Shown: positions 18,346 through 26,684 of the stretch, piece by piece | How positions within the stretch are numbered: the first letter of the stretch is position 1 | How the letters are laid out: each line of letters opens with the position of its first letter | NCBI GenBank assembly: GCA_046074525.1 | Contig: JBJTOK010000030.1 | Coordinates: forward strand, 21,486 to 85,485 | DNA: 64,000 nucleotides | DNA from: JAHEZL01 sp046074525 | Lineage (GTDB): Bacteria > Bacteroidota > Bacteroidia > Flavobacteriales_C > GCA-002722245 | Direction: 5' to 3' | Made by a program: the position numbers and the translations under genes | Notes under the pieces: generated by a model | Database searches by the model: none | Told to the model about the DNA's origin: nothing | Seen by the model: only the letters and a program-made list of their open reading frames with translations

Positions 18346-19915
18346 ATTGAATTTTTTTCAAGTTGTTTTGAATACGCTTGCTTAATTCGGCTTCTTCGGC
18401 AATTTGAGCATCCAATTCTGCTTTCAGTTTGTTAAAGCGTTCGGCGAAATTAAAATCATCTTCATCATCAGGCAGCCCAATGTACCTGCCGGGCGTAAGT
18501 ACATAGTTGAGTGCTTTTACTTCGGCAATGCTTGCACTTTTGCAAAAACCTTGTATATCCTCATACTTGCCTTCGCCAGTGCGCCAGTTGTGGTACGTTC
18601 CGGCAATATCGGTAATATCATCTTTGCTTAAATCGCGGTTTTTACGACTAATTAAATGCCCGTGATTGCGGGCATCAATAAACAGGATTTCGCCCTTGCG
18701 CTGTTTTTTATCTCGGCGAATAAACCACAAACAAGCGGGTATCTGTGTATTGAGAAACAACTTGGTAGGCAAGTTCACAATGCAATCAATCAAATCTTTT
18801 TCGATAAGAGCCTTGCGAATTTCTCCTTCGTTATTGGTTTTGGTGGTTAATGAACCTTTGGAAAGAACAAAGCCCGCCATCCCCGTTGGAGCTAAGTGAT
18901 AGAGGAAATGTTGTATCCACGCATAGTTGGCATTGCCTGTTGGCGGCACTAATTTTTCGCCCAAAACGCTCCAACGGGCATCGCCTTGTAATAATTCGCC
19001 ACTCCAATCGCTATCGTTGAACGGTGGATTGGCAATGATATAATCGGCCTTTACATCCTTATGGGCATCGTTTAAAAAGCTGCCTTCGTTATTCCACTTC
19101 ACGTTGCTGCTGTCAATTCCACGAATAGATAAATTCATTTTTGCCAACCGCCACGTAGTTTGGTTGCTTTCCTGACCGTAAATACTAATGCGGTCTTTTG
19201 GATTAACATTGAGTTTTCCTTTGTTGTGTTTTTTGTAATAATCCTGATGCGATTGAATAAATTTTTCACTTTGCGCGAACATACCGCCGCTACCACAGCA
19301 TGGGTCGAACACGCGCCCCTCATAAGGTTCGAGCATTGATACTAACAAGCGCACTACGCAGGCAGGCGTATAGAATTGTCCGCCCTTTTTGCCTTCGGCC
19401 AATGCAAACTCACCTAAGAAATATTCAAACACCTGACCCAACACATCTTTGCTTTGCGCTTCTTTAGTACCAATTACAGAAGTGCTTATCAAATCAATTA
19501 AAGCTCCCAAGCTTTGTTTATCAAGCTTTTCCTGCGCATATACTTTGGGTAATACTCCTTTGAGTGACGGATTATCTTTTTCAATAGCGTCCATTGCTTC
19601 GTCAATCAACTTTCCGATGATAGGTTGTTTGGCATTGGCTTGTAGATTTTCCCATCGGGATTCTTTAGGAACGAAAAAAACTTTCTCGGCAAGGTATTCG
19701 TTTTTGTCTTCAGGGTCGGCTCCTTCGTATTGTCCTTTGCCTTCTTTTAAAGTATTGTATAATTCATTGAAAGCATCGGAGATATATTTTAAGAATATCA
19801 AACCTAAAGCCACGTGCTTATATTCCGCAGCATCCATGTTTTTGCGGAGTTTATCAGCGGCCTTCCAAAGTTTCTTTTCTAAGGCTTCTTCAACTGCTTC
19901 TTTTTTCTTTGCCAT
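18326..19915 (-). CDS. hsdM: Type I restriction-modification DNA methyltransferase subunit
   Basis: A 529-residue HsdM. The N-terminal helical domain (about 10-150, AADKLRKNMDAAEYKHVALGL) is followed by the Rossmann methyltransferase domain with the SAM-binding motif DPCCGSGG (204-211) and catalytic NPPF (296-299), giving N6-adenine methylation. The C-terminus is a coiled region expected to contact HsdS. Length is normal and the motifs are intact. In a standard system two HsdM pair with one HsdS; here HsdS is truncated and HsdR is absent, so methylation specificity is uncertain. It lies 82 bases downstream of the integrase gene on the same strand. Confidence 0.93.
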   Translation of the reverse strand: MAKKKEAVEEALEKKLWKAADKLRKNMDAAEYKHVALGLIFLKYISDAFNELYNTLKEGKGQYEGADPEDKNEYLAEKVFFVPKESRWENLQANAKQPIIGKLIDEAMDAIEKDNPSLKGVLPKVYAQEKLDKQSLGALIDLISTSVIGTKEAQSKDVLGQVFEYFLGEFALAEGKKGGQFYTPACVVRLLVSMLEPYEGRVFDPCCGSGGMFAQSEKFIQSHQDYYKKHNKGKLNVNPKDRISIYGQESNQTTWRLAKMNLSIRGIDSSNVKWNNEGSFLNDAHKDVKADYIIANPPFNDSDWSGELLQGDARWSVLGEKLVPPTGNANYAWIQHFLYHLAPTGMAGFVLSKGSLTTKTNNEGEIRKALIEKDLIDCIVNLPTKLFLNTQIPACLWFIRRDKKQRKGEILFIDARNHGHLISRKNRDLSKDDITDIAGTYHNWRTGEGKYEDIQGFCKSASIAEVKALNYVLTPGRYIGLPDDEDDFNFAERFNKLKAELDAQIAEEAELSKRIQNNLKKIQYEPIAS

Positions 19916-19997
19916 TTACTCTTTTTTAAAATCGCATAAATATAAATGTAATTACTATGGGAATTACTCGCTGTTGAAAACAAATCATTCGTAGTTA

Positions 19998-21428
19998 TCA
20001 CATTGTGTTTCTGGGGTCTATCATGGTTTTATTGGGTTGTTTTTCTTGAGTGGAAAACACCTGAAACTCCGTACCTCTTGGATGATAACGGTTTTTGCTG
20101 GTGATAGCAACGCCATCTTCAACTTTAGCGGCAATATCGGTATCATGAATAATCTCCTGCGATCCGCGCATTTTGCCGTCTTTAGTGGATTGTGATATGG
20201 TGATGAATCCCGATTGCGGGTAGTGTTCTCGTAGTTCTCTCAAGCGTGGCGCATCAATCTTAAGAGTGTCGAGACTGTCAATGAAAATAAAATGAAATTT
20301 ATCGTTCGGATTCGGCAGGGCTTTAACCGCATTGGTTTTTCTTTGGTCTCTTACGTGGGCATATATCTGTGTTGCACTGATACTTTTATGCCCAAGTAGT
20401 TTCGATACCGTCCATAAATCACCTTCGGGGCTATTTTCCAAAACATTGGTGGCGAAGGTGTGCCGCCCAGTATGAAAGTGCATTCGCGGTTTTTCTATCC
20501 CTGCTGCTTCAGCCCATAGTTTTAAAGAATAAGAAACCTTTTTATAAATTTTATCTGTTCCTTCTATTTCCTTCGCTTTCGGGAAAACGAAGAGGCTTTT
20601 GTCTTTGTTTTTCTCTTGTTCTTTTTTCCGCTCTTGCAATATTTCAACGGCTTGAGGAGAAAGCGGAAGGTATTCTATATCCTCCGTTTTTTCCTGCTCA
20701 AAATAAATAAACCATTCTTCCTGCCCATCAATCATTTTGGTAATGATTTCCGACCAGCGCAGCGGATTAACGTCACTCCAACGAAGTCCTGTAAAGCAGG
20801 AAAACAAGTAAGCCTGTTTATATTGAACTTCTATGTTATAAGGGGTTTCCCATAATTTTTGTAGTTCATCAATCGTAAAGGCACTACGAAAGATCGGTTT
20901 TAGTTTTAATCTTTCGTGACGGGGAATTTTTCGCATAGGATTTACATATATAATGTCCTTCCTCACTGCTTCCTCCAAAGCGGTGAAAATTGTTTTTAGG
21001 TAATAAATGGTACAGTTGTTACTCACCCTGTTAAGCATGAATTTACTGAACTCTTTAATCCAATCGGGGTTTATGGAATGAAAAGGAATAAGTTTGCCAT
21101 TGGCAAAAGTTTGGAGGTGCTTCAAAGTTTTTAGGTTATTGCGTTGATTCGCCTGCTTCCCTTTGGCGTAGGTTTCAAACCAAGCTATAAAATCAGCTTT
21201 GCGTTTGCTTTTGTCTTGAAGCCCGTTGTCCTGAACAATCAATTCATTTTCTCGCTGCGACCTGATTTGTTGAGCAAGCTTTCTTTTTTCTTTGTCCTGC
21301 TCGGTCGGACGGTTTTTGTTGATGCAAATGTTTAGAAACTCGTAGCGGCGTTTCTTGTTGTGGTAAATGTCGAGGTAAAAGGATACTTGACCATTTCCCA
21401 ACTTTTTTTCTCTCAAATAAACTCCCAT
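19998..21428 (-). CDS. Tyrosine integrase with RadA-like C-terminal extension
   Basis: A 476-residue protein. An Arm-type N-terminal domain (about 1-60) and a SAM-like core-binding domain (about 75-175) precede the catalytic domain, which has Arg216 (TGLRWSD), His319 and Arg322 (HTGRH), His347 (LLGHKS) and nucleophile Tyr356. It should mediate integration and excision of the island. Integrases of this type end around residue 400. Here, from about 378, comes a RecA-fold-like segment: a Walker-B-type strand FHFIFIDSLDTL (Asp384), FITISQSTKDGKMRG, a DTDIAA element and KNRYHPRG. It matches the distal half of RadA-like ATPases without the Walker A half. The fusion is one uninterrupted frame. Confidence 0.88.
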   Translation of the reverse strand: MGVYLREKKLGNGQVSFYLDIYHNKKRRYEFLNICINKNRPTEQDKEKRKLAQQIRSQRENELIVQDNGLQDKSKRKADFIAWFETYAKGKQANQRNNLKTLKHLQTFANGKLIPFHSINPDWIKEFSKFMLNRVSNNCTIYYLKTIFTALEEAVRKDIIYVNPMRKIPRHERLKLKPIFRSAFTIDELQKLWETPYNIEVQYKQAYLFSCFTGLRWSDVNPLRWSEIITKMIDGQEEWFIYFEQEKTEDIEYLPLSPQAVEILQERKKEQEKNKDKSLFVFPKAKEIEGTDKIYKKVSYSLKLWAEAAGIEKPRMHFHTGRHTFATNVLENSPEGDLWTVSKLLGHKSISATQIYAHVRDQRKTNAVKALPNPNDKFHFIFIDSLDTLKIDAPRLRELREHYPQSGFITISQSTKDGKMRGSQEIIHDTDIAAKVEDGVAITSKNRYHPRGTEFQVFSTQEKQPNKTMIDPRNTM

Positions 21429-21486
21429 AACACATGGTTTTAAAGGTTTAACAATATCCTTTCAAGCCCCATATTAAAAGCCTTTC

Positions 21487-21536
21487 GGGACTTTTGTTGG
21501 GGACTTTTGTTGGGTACTTGAAGGTTCATGAACCTT
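21487..21536 (+). repeat. Tandem 13-bp repeat and 16-bp palindrome in the integrase upstream region
   Basis: GGGACTTTTGTTG occurs twice back to back (21487-21499 and 21500-21512), followed by the perfect palindrome AAGGTTCATGAACCTT (21521-21536). They lie between the integrase start (21428) and the right core site, where recombinase or directionality-factor binding sites and the integrase promoter are expected. Confidence 0.6.
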
Positions 21537-21547
21537 TGAAAACTATT

Positions 21548-21570
21548 GGAGTAACACACGGGTAACAAAA
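21548..21570 (+). repeat. Right internal direct repeat (candidate integrase arm site)
   Basis: Copy of the repeat at 16317-16339 with 21 of 23 bases identical and the same orientation. Just beyond it, TTCGATTTA (21584-21592) and TAAATCGAA (21607-21615) form a 9-bp inverted repeat. Confidence 0.55.
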
Positions 21571-21680
21571 ACCCGCAAAACCCTTCGATTTAGACCAAAT
21601 TAGGCATAAATCGAAAATGTCGTAACTATTTGAAAATAAGACTTTAACTTGATTTAGTTAGCTTTTCCTTTGTTTTTTGC

Positions 21681-21700
21681 GGTCGCAATTTGCGACCTCA
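21681..21700 (+). repeat. Right attachment site (attR core)
   Basis: GGTCGCAATTTGCGACCTCA matches 16241-16260 at 19 of 20 positions. The single A/T difference lies at the centre of the palindrome. The ORF6N coding sequence resumes directly after it. Confidence 0.8.
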
Positions 21701-21993
21701 AGTTGGGGAGGTATTCGTCATCTCCCCATGGCTTTCACCGAACAAGGAGTAGCAATGCTTTCCAGCGTATTGAACAGCAAAAAGCCATTGAAGTAAATAT
21801 TCAAATCATTCGAATTCTTACACGAATGAGGGAAATGATGCTTACACATAAAGACATTTTATTGAAGCTTGAACAAATGGAAAAACAAGTTGCAGAAAAT
21901 CGTAAAGACGTTCTGTATATATTCGACTTGCTTAAGAAATTGGTACAGCAATCTAATGAACCACGGACCAAGATTGGATATAAATTATCTTAA
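21684..21993 (+). pseudogene. ORF6N-domain gene, 3' fragment with frameshift
   Basis: From the att core the frame reads ATSSWGG, then AFTEQGVAMLSSVLNS, the conserved continuation of the ORF6N domain. At the A-run 21779-21783 one A appears missing (five instead of the six needed), which shifts the frame. The rest (AIEVNIQIIRILTRMREM, then a coiled coil to LVQQS) continues in another frame to the TAA at 21991-21993. The gene is therefore broken twice, by the island and by a homopolymer deletion. There is no start codon or promoter of its own that I can support. Confidence 0.8.
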
Positions 21994-22905
21994 TTACTTC
22001 AAATAACTCAACACGCTATCCTTCATCATCTTCGCAATTTTCCTATTTCCCTCCGCTGTAAGATGCATACTGTCAAAACTAAAATCATCCATGTTTTCGA
22101 TGGCATCCGACAAAGAAATGTATTTCACTTTTCCCTTGAATTTTTGGGCAATTAATTGTCGCACCAGTTTCTGCTGAATACTGTTGTAGCTTTTTGGCTG
22201 ACAAACATAAAAAGTCTTGATGTTATTAGTGCTTAGATAAGTCAGTGTTTGCTCAAGGTAGTTCAGATATTCTCCGTAAGGTTTTTTATTGTTGAGGTAT
22301 AAAGTCTGCGCTAGAGAATCGTTCTCTGTAAAATATTTAGACAGGGTATTTTTCAGTGCAACGGAATTCGGATTTCGTTTATCGAATACAGGTTTGCTCA
22401 CTATATTTTCCGGTGTATTCCATAGTGTGTACTTGTCTTTCAGATAAAACCACAAAATAGTTTTGTATCCAAAAGCAGAGAATAGAAGATCACCGCCGCG
22501 GAAATTACTTAAATTGAAATCTTTAGGATTCCTGTCGTTGTATCCATCGTAAAGAATTGCAGCATCGTACTGGAGATAATCATAGTATTCTACATCGTGC
22601 GAAATACCGTAAATGCCTTGTCCGTTTGCCCCCAGGTTGGCGACGGTGAAGTTGCCTTTTTCAGCCAGTTCATGCTGAAGATAGAAGGGATAACTTTCGT
22701 CTTTGTTTAAGAGATAACCAAAGGTAGTACTACCACCGAAACAGGCAATGCGGTATTCATTGCCTTCTTTATCGCCCAGGATTTCTCCCCTGTAGCCTTC
22801 GGTGTTGAAAGCCTGCGGCAGACGGTAATGTAAATAATAATCGGCGCTGAAAAGAAGCACAAGAAAAATGCCGAGAGCGATGCTTATATTTTTGAATGAA
22901 AGCAT
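21994..22905 (-). CDS. SGNH/GDSL-hydrolase-like exported protein
   Basis: A 303-residue protein with one N-terminal membrane anchor or signal segment (about 8-22). The SGNH blocks are in order: block I CFGGSTTFG with Ser59 as likely nucleophile, block III NLGANGQG with the conserved Asn, and the C-terminal block V DSMHLTAEGN supplying Asp and His. Such enzymes are esterases, lipases or carbohydrate deacetylases acting in the periplasm. No neighbour identifies the substrate; pgi lies 15 bases upstream on the same strand and the two may be co-transcribed. It starts right beside the broken ORF6N gene. Confidence 0.78.
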   Translation of the reverse strand: MLSFKNISIALGIFLVLLFSADYYLHYRLPQAFNTEGYRGEILGDKEGNEYRIACFGGSTTFGYLLNKDESYPFYLQHELAEKGNFTVANLGANGQGIYGISHDVEYYDYLQYDAAILYDGYNDRNPKDFNLSNFRGGDLLFSAFGYKTILWFYLKDKYTLWNTPENIVSKPVFDKRNPNSVALKNTLSKYFTENDSLAQTLYLNNKKPYGEYLNYLEQTLTYLSTNNIKTFYVCQPKSYNSIQQKLVRQLIAQKFKGKVKYISLSDAIENMDDFSFDSMHLTAEGNRKIAKMMKDSVLSYLK

Positions 22906-22920
22906 GCTCCCGGCATTGTA

Positions 22921-24558
22921 TTATTTGTTCGCTTTGAAGAAAGCAATGAGTCCGTTGGTGGAACTGTCGTGACTGGTGATTTTATCTGCCGACTTCAATT
23001 CAGGTAAAATCTGGTTCGCCAGCTGTTTCCCCAATTCAACACCCCACTGATCGAAAGCATTTACATTCCAGATAATACTTTGTACATAGATTTTGTGCTC
23101 GTACATTGCTACTAAACTGCCTAATGTAGCAGGAGTGAGTTTCTTGAAGAAAATAGTGTTGGTCGGACGGTTACCTGTGAATACTTTGTGCGGCAACAGG
23201 TCCTTAATATCTTTTTCATCCATTCCTGCTTTTACCAGTTCTGCTTTGGCTTCATCTGGCGTTTTTCCTTTCATCAGCGCTTCTGTTTGCGCGAAGAAAT
23301 TCGACATTAATTTTTCGTGGTGGTCGCCAATAGGATTTTGTGATTGTACCGGAGCAAGGAAATCGCAAGGAATCAATTTAGTTCCCTGGTGAATCAATTG
23401 GTAGAAAGCGTGCTGACCATTGGTGCCAGGTTCTCCCCAGATGATCGGTCCGGTAGAATAATCAATGATGTCGCCTACTTTCGTTACGCCTTTTCCGTTG
23501 CTCTCCATATCACCCTGCTGGAAATAAGCGGCAAAACGGTGCATGTATTGATCGTAAGGCAAAATAGCATGTGAATCGGCTTCAAAGAAATTGTTGTACC
23601 ATACACCCAGCATCGCCAGGATTACCGGTACGTTTTTCTCGAAATCAGCAGTACGGAAATGCTCGTCCATATCGTGCGCACCTTGCAGCAGTCCTTCAAA
23701 ATTCTCAAATCCGATGTAAACGGCAATCGATAAGCCAATCGCCGACCACAGTGAATATCTTCCGCCAACCCAGTCCCAGAATTCAAACATATTGTTGGTA
23801 TCGATACCAAAGGCGCTAACCGCTTTTGCATTCGTTGATAAAGCCACGAAATGCTTTGCGACCGCACTTTCATCTTTCGCTGTTTTCAAAAACCATGCTT
23901 TTGCTGTTTCAGCGTTGGTAAGGGTTTCCTGAGTGGTGAAAGTTTTTGAAGCAACGATAAACAAGGTGGTTTCAGGATTTACTTTTTTCAATGCTTCGGC
24001 GATGTGTGTGCCATCAACGTTGGATACAAAATGAATGTTTAATCCTTGCTGAGCGTACGGCTTTAAAGCCTCTGTCACCATGTACGGCCCCAAATCCGAT
24101 CCGCCAATTCCAATGTTTACAATATCAGTGATGGATTTTCCGGTGTAGCCTTTCCAGTTGCCGGAACGTACCTTTTCACAAAAAGCTTTCATCTTCTGCA
24201 AAACAGCATTGATGCCTGGCATCACATCTTCGCCATCTACTAAAACCGGACGGTTGGATCGGTTACGCAATGCAGTATGCAACACTGCTCTTTTTTCAGT
24301 GTTGTTGATTTTCTTGCCCGAGAACATGTCTTCAATTCCGCGTTTCAATCCAGCCTCTCTTGCCAGCTCCATCAGCAATTTGAAAGTATCGGCAGTGATC
24401 CGGTTTTTGGAATAATCAACCAGTATATCTTTGAACTGCGTGGAGAAATTTTCGAAGCGTTTTGCATCCTGCGTGAAATAATCGCGCAAATGATCATTTT
24501 TTACTTTGTTGTAATGCTCTTGTAATTGGCTCCAGACTGGAAGTTCAGTGTGTTTCAT
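22921..24558 (-). CDS. pgi: Glucose-6-phosphate isomerase
   Basis: A 545-residue enzyme interconverting glucose-6-phosphate and fructose-6-phosphate in glycolysis and gluconeogenesis. It has the long bacterial/eukaryotic-type length and both PGI signatures: DWVGGRYSLWSAIG near residue 265-280 and the downstream GQHAFYQLIHQGT and VQSIIWNVNAFDQWGVELGK segments containing the catalytic region. The start MKHTELPVWSQLQEHY is the usual N-terminus. It is divergent from the fructosamine-kinase gene (78 bp between them). Confidence 0.96.
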   Translation of the reverse strand: MKHTELPVWSQLQEHYNKVKNDHLRDYFTQDAKRFENFSTQFKDILVDYSKNRITADTFKLLMELAREAGLKRGIEDMFSGKKINNTEKRAVLHTALRNRSNRPVLVDGEDVMPGINAVLQKMKAFCEKVRSGNWKGYTGKSITDIVNIGIGGSDLGPYMVTEALKPYAQQGLNIHFVSNVDGTHIAEALKKVNPETTLFIVASKTFTTQETLTNAETAKAWFLKTAKDESAVAKHFVALSTNAKAVSAFGIDTNNMFEFWDWVGGRYSLWSAIGLSIAVYIGFENFEGLLQGAHDMDEHFRTADFEKNVPVILAMLGVWYNNFFEADSHAILPYDQYMHRFAAYFQQGDMESNGKGVTKVGDIIDYSTGPIIWGEPGTNGQHAFYQLIHQGTKLIPCDFLAPVQSQNPIGDHHEKLMSNFFAQTEALMKGKTPDEAKAELVKAGMDEKDIKDLLPHKVFTGNRPTNTIFFKKLTPATLGSLVAMYEHKIYVQSIIWNVNAFDQWGVELGKQLANQILPELKSADKITSHDSSTNGLIAFFKANK

Positions 24559-24636
24559 ATATGTATTTTTTAAAAAACGGATTCAAAAAAATTACCCCCG
24601 ACTGCAATAATATCATTTTTTACTTAATTTGTTTTT

Positions 24637-25473
24637 ATGGAAAGCACATTCTTACAAGCGATTGAAGGTAAACTCAATGTGAAAATTGGAAAGGCTATTC
24701 CCGTATCAGGAGGATCAATCAATGCTGCGTATTGCATCATTACAGACAAGGGAAAGTTTTTTGTAAAGTGTAATTCCGCTTCCCGCTATCCGGGAATGTT
24801 TGAAAAAGAGGCGGGGGGACTTCGTTTGCTGGCTTCCTCTGCTGCAATAGCATTGCCTGAAATAGTGTTGGAGGATGAATCGTTTTTGGTGTTGAAATGG
24901 GTAGAAGTGGGTCGGCGCAAAAGCAATTTTTATGAGATTTTCGGCCGACAACTTGCCGAAATGCACCGCTTTTCTAGTGCAAATTTCGGGTTGGATCATG
25001 ATAATTATATTGGTTCATTGCAGCAAAAAAATGATTGGAAAAAATCGTGGACTGAGTTTTTTATTACCTGCCGCATCGAGCCCCTGCTGGAAAGTGCGAA
25101 GCAGCATCCATCGGGCATTCAAAAGAACTTGGCATCTCTTTACAAGCAATTGGATAATATTTTTCCTGTTGAGAAGCCTGCCTTATTGCACGGTGATTTA
25201 TGGAGTGGAAACTATATGGTCAACGAAACAGGGAATCCTTTGCTGATAGATCCTGCGGTGTATTTTGGACATCGCGAAATGGACATCGCTATGACCACTC
25301 TTTTCGGTCGCTGTGATGATGCTTTTTACCAAAGCTATCACAACGCTTATCCATTGCACCCTGGTTGGGAAGAACGCATTGATATTTGTAACTTGTACCC
25401 TTTATTGGTTCATGTCAATTTATTCGGCCGCAGTTATTGGTCGGGAGTAGAAAATATATTAAATCGATTTTAA
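24637..25473 (+). CDS. Fructosamine kinase family protein
   Basis: A 278-residue protein of the fructosamine/ketosamine-3-kinase family, which phosphorylates sugar-amine adducts so that the glycation product falls apart. It has an N-terminal lobe with a Gly-rich start (PVSGGSINAAYCI) and catalytic Lys region (KFFVKCN), the catalytic loop HGDLWSGNY near residue 187 and the metal-binding segment LIDPAVYFGHREMD. Length is normal. The adjacent methyltransferase gene starts on the base after its stop (TAAATG), so they form one transcription unit. Confidence 0.88.
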   Translation: MESTFLQAIEGKLNVKIGKAIPVSGGSINAAYCIITDKGKFFVKCNSASRYPGMFEKEAGGLRLLASSAAIALPEIVLEDESFLVLKWVEVGRRKSNFYEIFGRQLAEMHRFSSANFGLDHDNYIGSLQQKNDWKKSWTEFFITCRIEPLLESAKQHPSGIQKNLASLYKQLDNIFPVEKPALLHGDLWSGNYMVNETGNPLLIDPAVYFGHREMDIAMTTLFGRCDDAFYQSYHNAYPLHPGWEERIDICNLYPLLVHVNLFGRSYWSGVENILNRF

Positions 25474-26124
25474 ATGTCACAGCAAGCAATAGATCCTAAA
25501 GAACTGGCTAAAAACCTGCGCAAACCCGAAGGTGATTTTGGTAAAAAAATTGGTGAATTCATGAATAAGGGAAATGCCTTTTCTTACGAAAAAATGAAAA
25601 AGCACTTGGCTTTGCAGGGAAAACCCAATTTGCTGGAAATTGGCTTTGGTAATGGCTTTACTTCAAAGGAAATTATGCAGCAAAGCAATTATTCCGGATT
25701 AGATTATTCGGCCGATATGGTGCAGCAGGCTGAAATTCACTGTGCTGATGAAATCAAAAAAGGAGCGAAACTATTTTGTGGTGATATTCATCAAATGCCT
25801 TTTGCCGACGAGGTTTTCGATGTGGTTTTCACTATTAACACTACATATTTCTGGGATAAACCTGAGCAGGCTTTGAGTGAGTTGAGAAGAGTGATTAAAC
25901 CTGGTGGCAGATTGCTTATAGGCATGCGCACAAAAGAAGATATGGATACTTTGTCAGAGATTACCCAAAATGGATTCATCATCCGTCCACTCCCGGTGGT
26001 AGAGGATTTGCTGAGGAAGGGTGGCTTCAAGAATGTTCAATATACGGTTTACTCCGATCCTGTGGCGGAAAGACCCGATGGGAAAGTAATTCAGCTGCAC
26101 AGTGTGGTCTTTGAGGCGAGTTAG
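25474..26124 (+). CDS. Class I SAM-dependent methyltransferase
   Basis: A 216-residue protein with the SAM-binding motif I LLEIGFGNGF (about 49-58), motif II acidic residue in GLDYSADM, motif IV FDVVFTINTTYFW and a post-motif LRRVIKPGGRLLIG. It belongs to the Methyltransf_11 type. The substrate is unknown; it is probably a small molecule because there is no nucleic-acid-binding domain. It is translationally adjacent to the fructosamine-kinase-family gene. Confidence 0.82.
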   Translation: MSQQAIDPKELAKNLRKPEGDFGKKIGEFMNKGNAFSYEKMKKHLALQGKPNLLEIGFGNGFTSKEIMQQSNYSGLDYSADMVQQAEIHCADEIKKGAKLFCGDIHQMPFADEVFDVVFTINTTYFWDKPEQALSELRRVIKPGGRLLIGMRTKEDMDTLSEITQNGFIIRPLPVVEDLLRKGGFKNVQYTVYSDPVAERPDGKVIQLHSVVFEAS

Positions 26125-26170
26125 ACATCACATCAATATTTTTCCTATATTCAATTTCTATTTTTACACG

Positions 26171-26620
26171 ATGAGGTTGCTTGTCCCTATATTGCTGCTT
26201 ATGCTGTTCATTGCTTCCTGCGCTGAACCCGAGGACTGTGAGCGCATCAATAAAACTTCCGATTGCCTTCCATACAACAACTGCAACATCCTGGAAAACT
26301 GGAAACTCAATAAAGTTGAAAAGCAATATACTTCTGCCCAGGATACTTTTACAAAGCCTTATTTAAAACAGGATTTGCTTTTGGTGTATGCCGATGGCTC
26401 CCTGCAATTGCGACTTGATAATATTTTGTCGCCTCTTGATAGATGGTCCTTTGCTTCCTGCCAGGAGTTGAAATTGTCTTCCTCCGCTTCCGATACTACT
26501 TTAACACTCCGAATCAATAAAATGGAGGCTGAGGCGATGCAATGGGAGTATACGTCAACCGAAACAGATAGCATTGCGACATGGAAGGTGGTGAATACTT
26601 TCTATTATTCCCGACTCTGA
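26171..26620 (+). CDS. Small lipoprotein, function unknown
   Basis: A 149-residue protein. The ATG at 26171 gives a lipoprotein signal peptide with lipobox FIAS-Cys near residue 18; earlier in-frame starts would precede it with unlikely sequence. The mature part has several Cys residues near the start (CERINKTSDC, NNCN) and a beta-rich lipocalin-like body (LENWKLNKVEKQY to the C-terminus) similar in layout to the lipocalin-like lipoproteins common in Bacteroidota, though this is only a resemblance. It lies between the methyltransferase and hemE. Confidence 0.6.
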   Translation: MRLLVPILLLMLFIASCAEPEDCERINKTSDCLPYNNCNILENWKLNKVEKQYTSAQDTFTKPYLKQDLLLVYADGSLQLRLDNILSPLDRWSFASCQELKLSSSASDTTLTLRINKMEAEAMQWEYTSTETDSIATWKVVNTFYYSRL

Positions 26621-26684
26621 TTTTACCTTTTCCTGACGGATTCCCCGGATTATTTTCTCAATTTTACCTCGCTAAAATTTTATC

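Larger units (their letters stand above)
16241..21700. mobile_element. 5.4-kb integrative genomic island with integrase and type I methyltransferase module
   Basis: Its boundaries are the 20-bp direct repeats at 16241-16260 and 21681-21700 that split an ORF6N gene. Contents, all on the minus strand: tyrosine integrase (21428-19998), HsdM (19915-18326), DUF1016-family nuclease (18345-16711) and truncated HsdS (16714-16409). Both ends hold matching 23-bp direct repeats (16317-16339 and 21548-21570), likely integrase arm sites. There are no conjugation, replication or phage structural genes, so it is a small cargo island. Excision would remove about 5440 bp and rejoin the ORF6N frame, except for a one-base frameshift further downstream. 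Confidence 0.85.

Noticed and set aside
16241..19915. Invertible hsdS shufflon next to a recombinase
   Set aside because: There is only one hsdS fragment and no inverted repeats around a second copy. The recombinase sits at the far end with integrase-type att sites.
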